Shown: positions 1-6,413 of the stretch, piece by piece
How positions within the stretch are numbered: the first letter of the stretch is position 1
Layout of the letters: each line of letters opens with the position of its first letter
Source: Flavobacteriales bacterium
GTDB lineage: Bacteria > Bacteroidota > Bacteroidia > Flavobacteriales_D > Sanyastnellaceae
NCBI GenBank assembly: GCA_011524845.1
Contig: WTJL01000122.1
Coordinates: 1 to 6,479 of the forward strand
Direction: 5' to 3'
DNA length: 6,479 nucleotides
The notes under the pieces: model-generated
The model's database searches: none
The model's input: only the letters and a program-made list of their open reading frames with translations
Told to the model about the DNA's origin: nothing
Position numbers and translations under genes: made by a program

Positions 1-647
1 TCCGCGGTTTCCTCGTGGACATGTTCGACGACCTCGCGTTGACCGAGCAGTACGGCGGTGAGTTGATCAGCTCTGCTGAAGTCGACATGGCGTCTGGCTA
101 CACCAACAGCGGCGAAGGCGACATCGTGTGGTACACCCTCGCGTTGGAAGAGCCTTACGAAGCAGCTGCTGGCGACTGGATCGGTGCGGCGTTTGAGCAC
201 TACGGTGGTGCCAACGTCCAAATCGGCGAAGCCCAGTACACCTACGACCAAACGGCCTTTGTGTACGGTCCTTTCGGAAGCGGTTCTGCTTACGATTGGT
301 ACTACAGCAACGAAGTGCCCATGGTGCGTTTGAACCTCGACCCTGCAGCCACCACCACGGTCAACGTGGAGGAAGTGGCTGGCATGAGCGGCTTCGAGTT
401 GTTCCCTGCGTTCCCCAACCCTGCCAACGACAACACCCGCTTCCAGTTCCGCCTCGACCAGTCTGCTGACGTGACGTTCGAGTTGCGCGACATCACGGGC
501 AAGCTCGTGGAGCAGCGTGACCTCGGCACGCAGCCTGCAGGCTACAACAGCTTCTTGGTGGAGACCTCAGCCTTCGGCGCAGGTTCGTACACGGCCGTGT
601 TGACCGTGAACGGTGCCCGCACCACTCAAAAGTTGATGGTCAAGTAA
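1..647 (+). CDS. T9SS-secreted surface protein, C-terminal part (5' end outside window)
   Basis: The frame is open from the first full codon (base 3) to the TAA at 645-647, giving 214 residues of a protein that starts upstream. The last ~84 residues (from about base 393) form a type A T9SS sorting domain: an FPNPANDNT motif, then beta-strands with FELRDITGKLVEQRDLG, a GSYTAVL strand and a basic end TTQKLMVK. In this family the domain directs a protein that has crossed the inner membrane via Sec through the outer membrane, after which it is usually cleaved off and the cargo attached to the surface or released. The preceding ~120 residues are beta-rich and aromatic, with no catalytic motif I recognise. 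They align with the equivalent part of the next gene (both have PMVRLN/PAVRLI just before the linker), so the two are paralogues. All visible arginines are CGC or CGT. The passenger function is unknown. The T9SS call is firm. Confidence 0.9.
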   Translation, partial: RGFLVDMFDDLALTEQYGGELISSAEVDMASGYTNSGEGDIVWYTLALEEPYEAAAGDWIGAAFEHYGGANVQIGEAQYTYDQTAFVYGPFGSGSAYDWYYSNEVPMVRLNLDPAATTTVNVEEVAGMSGFELFPAFPNPANDNTRFQFRLDQSADVTFELRDITGKLVEQRDLGTQPAGYNSFLVETSAFGAGSYTAVLTVNGARTTQKLMVK

Positions 648-661
648 GACATCGAACCTTG

Positions 662-680
662 ATCGTCCCTCTCGGACGAT
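662..680 (+). repeat. Short hairpin after the first surface-protein gene
   Basis: A perfect 7-bp inverted repeat, ATCGTCC ... GGACGAT, with a 5-base CTCTC loop, sits 14 bases after the stop codon and just upstream of the terminator. It has no T-run of its own. It may stabilise the mRNA 3' end or be incidental. Confidence 0.45.
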
Positions 681-684
681 GCGG

Positions 685-712
685 AAAGGGGAGGCTTTGG
701 CCTCCCCTTTTT
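685..712 (+). terminator. Intrinsic terminator of the first surface-protein gene
   Basis: A perfect 11-bp stem (AAAGGGGAGGC at 685-695 pairing with GCCTCCCCTTT at 700-710) has a TTTG loop and a run of five T (708-712) that is partly inside the stem. This is a classic Rho-independent terminator, and it separates the two T9SS cargo genes into different transcripts. Confidence 0.85.
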
Positions 713-721
713 GGTGCATTC

Positions 722-735
722 CCATGTCAACATGG
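722..735. promoter_or_regulatory. Possible operator: CCATGT-CA-ACATGG inverted repeat
   Basis: A perfect 6-bp inverted repeat with a 2-base spacer lies in the 76-base gap between the terminator and the next start codon (789). Its position would suit a regulator of the downstream surface-protein gene. A repeat this short can arise by chance, and no second copy is seen in the window. The rest of the gap (736-788) shows no convincing promoter; the closest to the Bacteroidota -7 box TAnnTTTG is TAAATTCC at 758-765. Confidence 0.2.
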
Positions 736-788
736 TGGTCCTTCTGGGCTTCCGCTGTAAATTCCCGGCGAAACTGATTCACCTGAAC

Positions 789-2855
789 ATGAAAACTTTC
801 TCTCTCCTCGCAGGGTTTGCGCTCTGCACCACGGCGGCTTTGGCACAGCGCCCCGCTGATTTCAACGAGGCCATGATGCCTCAGCCAGCCTCCGCTGAAG
901 AGGCCAATGCTTCTCGTCAAGCAGGCGTGAAAGCCCTCGAAAACGTGCGTGGTGGCGGTGCCATCTTGTTCCAAGAAACGTTCTCCAACGGATTCGACGG
1001 ATCCAACGGCAACGGCGCTTGGACGGTGGAAGACAACGCCAACGACAGCTTGTGGGCCTGGGTGATGCCAGGTGGCCAAGGCATGTACCTCGACGGCAAC
1101 CCCACAGGAACGGCCCACCCCGGTGGAGAGTTCAGCACCAACATCGGTGCGTTGGCGTCGACCACTGCCGACGACGGCTGGATGATTTTTGACTGCGATT
1201 TCTACAACACGCCCATTTCCAGTGGCTACCAAGACACCGACGGCGCCTTGACCAGCCCCACGATGGACTTCACGGACAACGCGTCTGTGATTGTGAGCTG
1301 GGAGTCGTACTTCCGCTACTGCTGCTACCCCTACGCTCCTGTCTACCTCGAGGTGGGCACGACGGAGGATGGCGTGACGTCTTGGACGTCGTTTGACGCC
1401 CACGGCAGCTTCATTGAGTCGGCCAACACCGCCTCTGCCAACCCGCTTCCTGTGAGCGTGGACGTGAGCTGCGTGGCCGCCAACATGGACTCGGTCAACT
1501 TGCGCTTCGCGTACCGTCAGGCGCCTGAAACGGGCAACGCGTACAGCCACTACTACTGGGGCATTGACGACGTGACGGTGACGTCCAACGACGTGATGAA
1601 CGACATTGAAATCACGCAGGTCACCAACGGTGACGTGTTCAACGTGTGGGAATACCGCGTGACACCCCTCGAGCAAGCCATCCTCGGTGCGGAGGGCGGC
1701 ATGATTGCCGGTGTGATGTACCGCAACGTGGGCACTGAAAACCAAACCAACGTGGAAGTGCTCGTGGAAGTGCTCGACGACGCAGGTGCGGTGGTCAGCT
1801 CCATCTCCGATGTGATCGACACCGTCTTCACGTTCGCCAATGCGCCCATTTGTCCTGCCAACGCGCAAGACACGTTGTACATCGCCACGGGCTGGGAGCC
1901 TTCCAGCGTGGCCGACTTCAGCGTGCGCATCACCATGACGGCTGAGCAAGAAGACAACTCGCCCCTCAACAACGTGTTGGCGAAGGACATCCTCTACACG
2001 GACGACATGTACGGCCACGACGACGAGAACGCGTTGGACGGAGAACTTCGTCCACGTGAGAGCGACGACATTGACGACTTCTTTGACCCCACGGGTTACG
2101 GTTCCTTCTACCACTGCCCCAACCCAGGGTCTGTGGCGTACGGCATCGCGGTTCGCTTCGGTGCGAACAGCGGTTTGACCATTGACGGTGCGGAGGACGA
2201 CCTCGAATTCGAAACGCGTCTCTACACGCTCGACGGTTCTGCGGGCATCACGGACAGCCCCTTCGACGCAGCGTACTGGGTGTACGATGTGAACTGGAGC
2301 AACCCAGAGGGCACGTCTGAGATTGAGACCTACTTGGAGTTTGACGACCCCATCGACCTCGGCACGTGGGGCGAAACGGGCGGCAACTACTACTTCGCCG
2401 CAGTGATGAGCGAGTACGAGTCTGCCACCGAGTTGACCGTGCAGGCGCAACTCAACAGCGACTCTGACAACAGCACGGGCCGCTTCAGCCAAGCCGGTGA
2501 CGGCAGCTTCGTGTGGTTCACGAGCCAAACGGCCACGCCTGCGGTTCGCTTGATCACAAGCGAGCGCGAAGCAGTGGAGCTTCTCGCTGCCAACCACGGC
2601 ATCCGCCTCGAGCAGAACATGCCCAACCCAGCAGCCGGCGTGACCACGATTCGTTTCGAACTCGGTCAGAGCCACAACGTGGCGTTGGAGGTGCGCGACG
2701 GCATGGGCCGTTTGGTGACCACCAACGACATGGGCACCTTGGGTGCGGGTGTGCACACGTGGGACCTCAACCTCGACGGTTGGGCCAGCGGCATGTACAC
2801 CTACACGTTGAAGGCCGACGGCTTGCGCACGACCAAGAAGCTCACGGTCAAGTAA
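789..2855 (+). CDS. T9SS-secreted multidomain surface protein (choice-of-anchor-J-like and CARDB-like domains)
   Basis: This is a 688-residue exported protein. The frame extends upstream to 711, but ATG 789 is chosen because it begins a clear signal peptide (MKTFSLLAGFALC..., AALA then Q, cleavage probably after A19), and the extra upstream sequence overlaps the terminator. Residues ~59-268 resemble a choice-of-anchor J/MAM-like jelly roll: FQETFSNGFDG start, GALTSPTMDF, a VIVSWESYFRY strand and a YYWGIDDVTV end. Residues ~298-400 resemble a CARDB/Ig-like domain (MYRNVGTENQTNVEVLVEV). Residues 405-433 are very acidic. Residues ~435-590 form a beta-rich module shared with the preceding gene. 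Residues ~607-688 are a type A T9SS sorting domain (MPNPAAGVTTIRFEL ... LEVRDGMGRLV ... GMYTYTLKADG ... KKLTVK). No catalytic residues are recognisable, so an adhesin or surface structural role is an inference. All 21 arginine codons are CGC or CGT, pointing to strong expression. The T9SS call is firm; the domain names are approximate. Confidence 0.92.
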   Translation: MKTFSLLAGFALCTTAALAQRPADFNEAMMPQPASAEEANASRQAGVKALENVRGGGAILFQETFSNGFDGSNGNGAWTVEDNANDSLWAWVMPGGQGMYLDGNPTGTAHPGGEFSTNIGALASTTADDGWMIFDCDFYNTPISSGYQDTDGALTSPTMDFTDNASVIVSWESYFRYCCYPYAPVYLEVGTTEDGVTSWTSFDAHGSFIESANTASANPLPVSVDVSCVAANMDSVNLRFAYRQAPETGNAYSHYYWGIDDVTVTSNDVMNDIEITQVTNGDVFNVWEYRVTPLEQAILGAEGGMIAGVMYRNVGTENQTNVEVLVEVLDDAGAVVSSISDVIDTVFTFANAPICPANAQDTLYIATGWEPSSVADFSVRITMTAEQEDNSPLNNVLAKDILYTDDMYGHDDENALDGELRPRESDDIDDFFDPTGYGSFYHCPNPGSVAYGIAVRFGANSGLTIDGAEDDLEFETRLYTLDGSAGITDSPFDAAYWVYDVNWSNPEGTSEIETYLEFDDPIDLGTWGETGGNYYFAAVMSEYESATELTVQAQLNSDSDNSTGRFSQAGDGSFVWFTSQTATPAVRLITSEREAVELLAANHGIRLEQNMPNPAAGVTTIRFELGQSHNVALEVRDGMGRLVTTNDMGTLGAGVHTWDLNLDGWASGMYTYTLKADGLRTTKKLTVK

Positions 2856-2879
2856 GCTTTTCCACAAGAACAACCAAGA

Positions 2880-2915
2880 CAAGGCACTGCCCCACCGGGC
2901 GGTGCCTTGTTGCTT
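2880..2915 (+). terminator. Intrinsic terminator after the second surface-protein gene
   Basis: A 13-bp stem (CAAGGCACTGCCC at 2880-2892 with GGGCGGTGCCTTG at 2897-2909, one T-G wobble at 2888/2901) has a CACC loop and can extend by A2879-T2910. The following TTGCTTT tract is only moderately T-rich. It starts 24 bases after the stop codon and should isolate the surface-protein gene from the operon downstream. Confidence 0.8.
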
Positions 2916-2934
2916 TCGGGTCTATTTTCGCCGC

Positions 2935-4449
2935 ATGGGATGGAAGGCCATGTTGAGCAAACCTGTGGCGCGATGGGCCATCCGTCGCTTGCGGCGGAAC
3001 GTGTCGCAACCAGCGCAGGCGCAGCGCGAGGTGCTTGCGGACTTGGTGACGGCGGCGGAGAACACGGCGTTTGGCCGGGACCACGGTTTGGCCAGAGGCA
3101 TGGATGTGGCGGACTATCAGCGTGCGGTGCCCGTCCGAGATTACGAAGGCTTGAAGGGGTACATGGACCGGGCCGTGGCGGGAGAAGCGGACGTGCTTTG
3201 GCCTGGCGTGCCGCTTTATTTCTGCAAGACCAGCGGCACGACGTCAGGGGCCAAGTACATTCCATTGACCAAAGACAGCATGCCCAACCACATTGGGAGT
3301 GCGCGCAATGCGTTGCTGGGGCACATTGCAGGGACGGGCGACGCCTCTTTCGTGGACGGGAAGATGATCTTCTTGCAAGGCAGTCCGGAGCTTGCAAAAA
3401 CCCCGGGAGGGGTGCACTTGGGCCGGCTGAGTGGCATTGTCGCCCACCATGTTCCTGGGTATTTGCAGGCCAATCGACTTCCATCTTGGGAGACCAACTG
3501 CATCGACGATTGGGAGACCAAGGTCGACGCCGTGGTGCGCGAAACGTGCACGGAAGACCTGCGGCTCGTCAGCGGCATTCCGTCGTGGGTGCAGATGTAC
3601 TTCGAACGGCTGTTGGAGTACACGGGGAAAGCCACCGTCCGGGAGGTGTTTCCCAACCTCAGCCTGTTTGTGCACGGCGGGGTGGCCTTTGGCCCCTACG
3701 CAGAACGGTTCCGACAGCTGCTGGGATTCGACATCGCTCGGGTGGAGCTGTATCCGGCGTCGGAGGGCTTTTTGGCCTACCAGGATGCCCCGGAGGTGGA
3801 GGGAATGTTGTTGAACGTGAACGACGGCATCTTCTTCGAGTTCATTCCTGCAGACCGCTACTTTGAGGATGCGCCTCCGCGCTTGACCGTCGGAGAAGTG
3901 GACTTGGGGGTGCAGTACGCGGTGGTCCTGAGCAGCAACGCCGGCCTTTGGGGCTACGACATTGGAGACACGGTCAAGTTTGTTTCGCTCGACCCGCCAC
4001 GCGTGGTGGTGACCGGCCGAATCAAGCACTTCACCTCGGCTTTTGGGGAGCATGTCATCGCCGAAGAGGTGGAAGGAGCCGCGCAGGAGGCGGTGGCGGC
4101 CCACGGCGGGGTGATGTCCGAGTTTCACGTGGCGCCCCAGGTCACCCCGGACGAGGGTTTGCCTTACCACGAATGGGTGGTCGCCTTCGACACGTTGCCC
4201 GAGGACATGGCGGCGTTTGCCACCACCCTCGACGCCGCGCTGCAAACCCGAAACCCGTATTACAAAGACTTGATTCAGGGCGCCGTGTTGCGACCCGCCG
4301 TGGTGACCCCGGTGCCGGCGGACCGTTTCACTGAAGCGATGCGAAAGCGGGGAAAGCTCGGAGGCCAAAACAAAGTCCCCCGCCTCGCCAACGACCGGGC
4401 CATGGCGGACCTGTTGCTTGAACCCACCCCCCAGACCCCCAGCGCATGA
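2935..4449 (+). CDS. GH3 family acyl-adenylating enzyme (GH3 auxin-responsive promoter family protein)
   Basis: This 504-residue cytoplasmic protein belongs to the GH3 branch of the ANL (acyl-adenylate) superfamily. Plant members activate a carboxylic acid such as jasmonate or indole-acetate with ATP and join it to an amino acid. The bacterial substrate is generally unknown. Visible motifs are the phosphate-binding loop KTSGTTSGAK (residues 98-107), YPASEG (273-278), YDIGDTVKF (341-349), the hinge into the C-terminal domain GRIKHFTSAFGEHV (360-373), and a C-terminal lysine-rich segment KRGKLGGQNKVPR (471-483). Length suits the family. ATG 2935 (MGWKAMLSKP) is preferred because it resembles the N-termini of Bacteroidota homologues. 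A GTG at 2902 lies inside the terminator stem, and ATG 2950 is a possible shorter start. The TGA overlaps the next gene's ATG by 4 bases (ATGA), so translation is probably coupled. Arginine and glycine codons (CGG, CGA, AGA, GGG, GGA) differ sharply from the genes upstream. The family call is very secure; the reaction is not. Confidence 0.93.
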   Translation: MGWKAMLSKPVARWAIRRLRRNVSQPAQAQREVLADLVTAAENTAFGRDHGLARGMDVADYQRAVPVRDYEGLKGYMDRAVAGEADVLWPGVPLYFCKTSGTTSGAKYIPLTKDSMPNHIGSARNALLGHIAGTGDASFVDGKMIFLQGSPELAKTPGGVHLGRLSGIVAHHVPGYLQANRLPSWETNCIDDWETKVDAVVRETCTEDLRLVSGIPSWVQMYFERLLEYTGKATVREVFPNLSLFVHGGVAFGPYAERFRQLLGFDIARVELYPASEGFLAYQDAPEVEGMLLNVNDGIFFEFIPADRYFEDAPPRLTVGEVDLGVQYAVVLSSNAGLWGYDIGDTVKFVSLDPPRVVVTGRIKHFTSAFGEHVIAEEVEGAAQEAVAAHGGVMSEFHVAPQVTPDEGLPYHEWVVAFDTLPEDMAAFATTLDAALQTRNPYYKDLIQGAVLRPAVVTPVPADRFTEAMRKRGKLGGQNKVPRLANDRAMADLLLEPTPQTPSA

Positions 4450-5051
4450 AGATTGTGGCCATCACAGGAGGCAGCGGCTCAGGAAAGAGCACCGTGCTGC
4501 ATGGATTGAAGGACCATTTTGGGGACCGGCTTTCCATGCTTTCGTTGGACGATTACTACCGTCCCAAAGAGGTCTTGCCGGTGGACGCCAACGGAGAGAC
4601 CAACTTTGACGTGCCGGAAGCCATCGACCATCCGACGTTGCACACAGACATCCTTCGCCTGAAAGCCGGCGAAAAGGTGTCCTTCGAAACGTACACCTAC
4701 AACAAGAGCCTGATGCAGTCGGAAGTGGCTGTGGTGGAGCCCCGGGAATTTCTCGTGGTCGAGGGGTTGTTTGTGTTGTGTTACCCCGAGGTGGCCCAAC
4801 TCGCGAACGTCAAGGCCTACATCGACGCCTCTCCCGAGGTCCGGCTCGAGCGCCGGAAGCACCGGGACATGACGGTGCGCGGGTACGCGCCCGAGGAGGT
4901 CGAGTACCAATGGAAGCACCACGTTCGTCCCGCGGACTTGGCCCACATCGAACCGTGCCGCGCCACCTGCGACGTGGTGATCGACAACGACGAGGACTGG
5001 CGTTCTGGTTTGGCCCAATTGATTGAACAGATGGAAGCCCTGGACGCTTAA
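4446..5051 (+). CDS. udk: Uridine kinase-family P-loop kinase
   Basis: This 201-residue protein resembles uridine/cytidine kinases and phosphoribulokinases. Uridine kinase phosphorylates uridine or cytidine to the monophosphate using a nucleoside triphosphate (pyrimidine salvage, cytoplasm). Seen in the sequence are a Walker A loop GGSGSGKST (residues 8-16), DDYYRP (35-40, D35 probably the catalytic base), NFDVPEAID (53-61), a hydrophobic strand ending VVEGLFVL (103-110), and an arginine-rich lid RLERRKHRDMTVRG (132-145). The NFD-P-ID and VEGLF pattern matches a Bacteroidota subgroup usually annotated as uridine kinase. In the segment where classical enzymes have YDF-x-x-H, this protein reads YTYNKS, so the uridine-contacting histidine appears absent and the substrate is less certain than the fold. 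ATG 4446 overlaps the GH3 stop codon, and the 25-base gap downstream holds no terminator. The symbol reflects family, not proven activity. Confidence 0.85.
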   Translation: MKIVAITGGSGSGKSTVLHGLKDHFGDRLSMLSLDDYYRPKEVLPVDANGETNFDVPEAIDHPTLHTDILRLKAGEKVSFETYTYNKSLMQSEVAVVEPREFLVVEGLFVLCYPEVAQLANVKAYIDASPEVRLERRKHRDMTVRGYAPEEVEYQWKHHVRPADLAHIEPCRATCDVVIDNDEDWRSGLAQLIEQMEALDA

Positions 5052-5076
5052 TCAGGCGTTCCCAATCCCCACACCC

Positions 5077-5430
5077 ATGAAAAAAGCCTTCACCCTTCCC
5101 ACGTGCAAAACGTGCCAACGCATTTTTGACGACCTCCAGCCCGAACAGCTTGGGTGCGACGTGATCGACATCAAGGCCGAAGGCATCTCCGCCGAGGACC
5201 TCGACGCCATGAAAGCCCACGCGGGTTCGTACGAGGCGTTGTTCAGCCGTCGCGCGATGAAATTCCGCAGCATGGGACTGGCGGACAAGACCCTCACGGA
5301 GCAGGACTACCGCACGTTGATCCTCGACGAGTACACCTTCTTGAAGCGCCCGGTGTTCCTCACGGACGCTGGGGTCACCGCGGGATCGGCCAAGGCCCAG
5401 GTGGCTGCGGCGCGCGACCTGCTGTCGTAA
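5077..5430 (+). CDS. ArsC/Spx-family thioredoxin-fold protein with CxxC
   Basis: This 117-residue protein has the compact thioredoxin-like fold of the ArsC/Spx/YffB family, the usual length. It begins with a beta-strand followed by PTCKTCQR (C10 and C13), then SYEALFSRRAMKFR (51-64) and DEYTFLKRPVFL (84-95), the last matching the ArsC/Spx RP-[IV] strand. I recognise this set (CxTCQRI, YEALFSRRA, EYTFLKRPV) as a Bacteroidota subgroup routinely annotated 'arsenate reductase'. That function is doubtful. E. coli R773 ArsC has H8 before the catalytic cysteine and R107 near the C-terminus; aligned by eye, these positions are T6 and a small residue near G103. The CxxC suggests a thiol-redox role. 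ATG 5077 is chosen over an in-frame ATG at 5023 that overlaps the kinase and would put an unrelated tail before the first strand. No arsenic genes (arsB, acr3, arsR) are nearby. Confidence 0.82.
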   Translation: MKKAFTLPTCKTCQRIFDDLQPEQLGCDVIDIKAEGISAEDLDAMKAHAGSYEALFSRRAMKFRSMGLADKTLTEQDYRTLILDEYTFLKRPVFLTDAGVTAGSAKAQVAAARDLLS

Positions 5431-5435
5431 GCGTC

Positions 5436-6374
5436 GTGGGCGACACCCCCGCATCGTCCCCTTGGAAAGCCCACCTCGCCCTGTGGGGGGTGGGGCTCAT
5501 CTACGCCTACAACTACCTCGTGGCCAAAGGGCTCATGCCCGAGAAAATTGGACCCTCCGGGTTCATCGCGTTGCGCGTGGCGGGGGCGACGCCGTTGTTT
5601 TGGCTGTTGTACGCGTTTCGGTGGGAACGCGTGGCGCGGGCCGACCTTGCGCGATTGTGGCTGTGCGGGTTGACAGGCGTGACGGTCAACCAACTGCTGT
5701 TCTTCAACGGGTTGGCCGCCACAAGCCCGGTGCATGCGAGCATCATCATGACGATCAACCCGGTGCTGGTGCTGCTGATCAGTGCGGCTGTGCTGGGCAC
5801 GGCCATCACGTCGCGCAAAGTGGCCGGCATTGCCCTTGGTGCCGCCGGCGCCATCACCCTGTTGCTGAACAGCGGAGGGGGTGGGCTTGACTCTCACGCC
5901 AGTTGGCAGGGCGACCTGATGGTGCTCTTGAACGCGGCCAGTTACGGGGTGTACCTGGTGGCCGTCAAGCCCTTGATGGCGAAGTACCGCCCTTTGACCG
6001 TGATTTCGTGGGTGTTCTTGTTTGGAGGGCTGATGGCCTTTCCGGTGGGGGCTGGCCAAGCGGCGGCCATCGAGTGGCCCACCTTCAGCACCCAAGATTG
6101 GCTCAGCGTGGGATTTGTGGTGCTCTTCACCACCTTCCTCGTGTACCTGCTCAACATCTACGCCTTGGGCAAGGTGCAGCCGACGGTGGTCAGCATCTAC
6201 ATCTACCTCCAGCCCCTCCTTGTGGGCGGCATGGTGTGGGTGGCCGCAACCTTGGGAGGTGCGGATTACATGGCGGACATGGGATGGTTGCAGGCGTGCT
6301 GCGCCGTGGTGATCGCCACAGGGGTGTGGCTGGTGAGTGTGCCCGCCGGCGGTTGGAAGCGGCTGGGCCGGTAG
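5436..6374 (+). CDS. EamA (DMT superfamily) inner-membrane transporter
   Basis: This 312-residue protein has about ten predicted membrane helices (roughly residues 13-30, 41-61, 71-92, 98-120, 127-145, 160-178, 187-206, 222-245, 250-270, 285-304), typical of 10-TMS drug/metabolite exporters with two EamA repeats. The halves show a matching helix, SPVHASIIMTINP (97-109) against QPTVVSIYIYLQP (248-260), with two prolines exactly 11 apart in each, supporting the internal duplication. The substrate cannot be read from the sequence; relatives move amino acids, nucleotides or other metabolites. The start is set at GTG 5436, 5 bases after the preceding stop, because it gives a short hydrophilic N-terminus just before helix 1. 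The frame stays open upstream but there overlaps the ArsC-like gene. The only later in-frame candidate noted, GTG 5490, would cut into helix 1. It is probably translated from the same mRNA as the ArsC-like gene. Confidence 0.9.
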   Translation: MGDTPASSPWKAHLALWGVGLIYAYNYLVAKGLMPEKIGPSGFIALRVAGATPLFWLLYAFRWERVARADLARLWLCGLTGVTVNQLLFFNGLAATSPVHASIIMTINPVLVLLISAAVLGTAITSRKVAGIALGAAGAITLLLNSGGGGLDSHASWQGDLMVLLNAASYGVYLVAVKPLMAKYRPLTVISWVFLFGGLMAFPVGAGQAAAIEWPTFSTQDWLSVGFVVLFTTFLVYLLNIYALGKVQPTVVSIYIYLQPLLVGGMVWVAATLGGADYMADMGWLQACCAVVIATGVWLVSVPAGGWKRLGR

Positions 6375-6413
6375 GCTTCTCGTTTGGGCTGCGTTCAGCG
6401 TACCTTGGGTGCC

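Noticed and set aside
758..765. TAAATTCC as a Bacteroidota -7 promoter box
   Set aside because: It matches only 4 of 6 fixed positions of TAnnTTTG and no clear TTTG lies about 20 bases upstream.
711..788. An upstream GTG/ATG extension of the second surface-protein gene adding up to 26 residues
   Set aside because: It would begin in the terminator T-run and bury the signal peptide that starts at 789.
567..2882. A 771-codon open frame on the minus strand antisense to the second surface-protein gene
   Set aside because: Its codons coincide exactly with the sense codons, so its stops would require sense TTA, CTA or TCA. The strongly biased sense gene does not use these codons. The antisense product is rich in Arg, His and Val with no recognisable domain, while the sense protein has a signal peptide and sorting domain.
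3244..4368. A 374-codon open frame on the minus strand within the GH3 gene
   Set aside because: It is the same codon-bias shadow in a GC-rich gene. The sense strand carries all GH3 motifs, and the antisense product has no family features.
5154..5435. A 5' extension of the EamA transporter frame giving 406 residues
   Set aside because: The extra 94 residues overlap the ArsC-like gene in another frame and are Arg/Gly/His-rich without domain character. The transporter is complete from GTG 5436.
6401..6408. TACCTTGG as a promoter for the dioxygenase gene
   Set aside because: It is close in sequence to the -7 box, but the nearest TTTG (6383-6386) is only 14 bases upstream and transcription would begin at the start codon itself.
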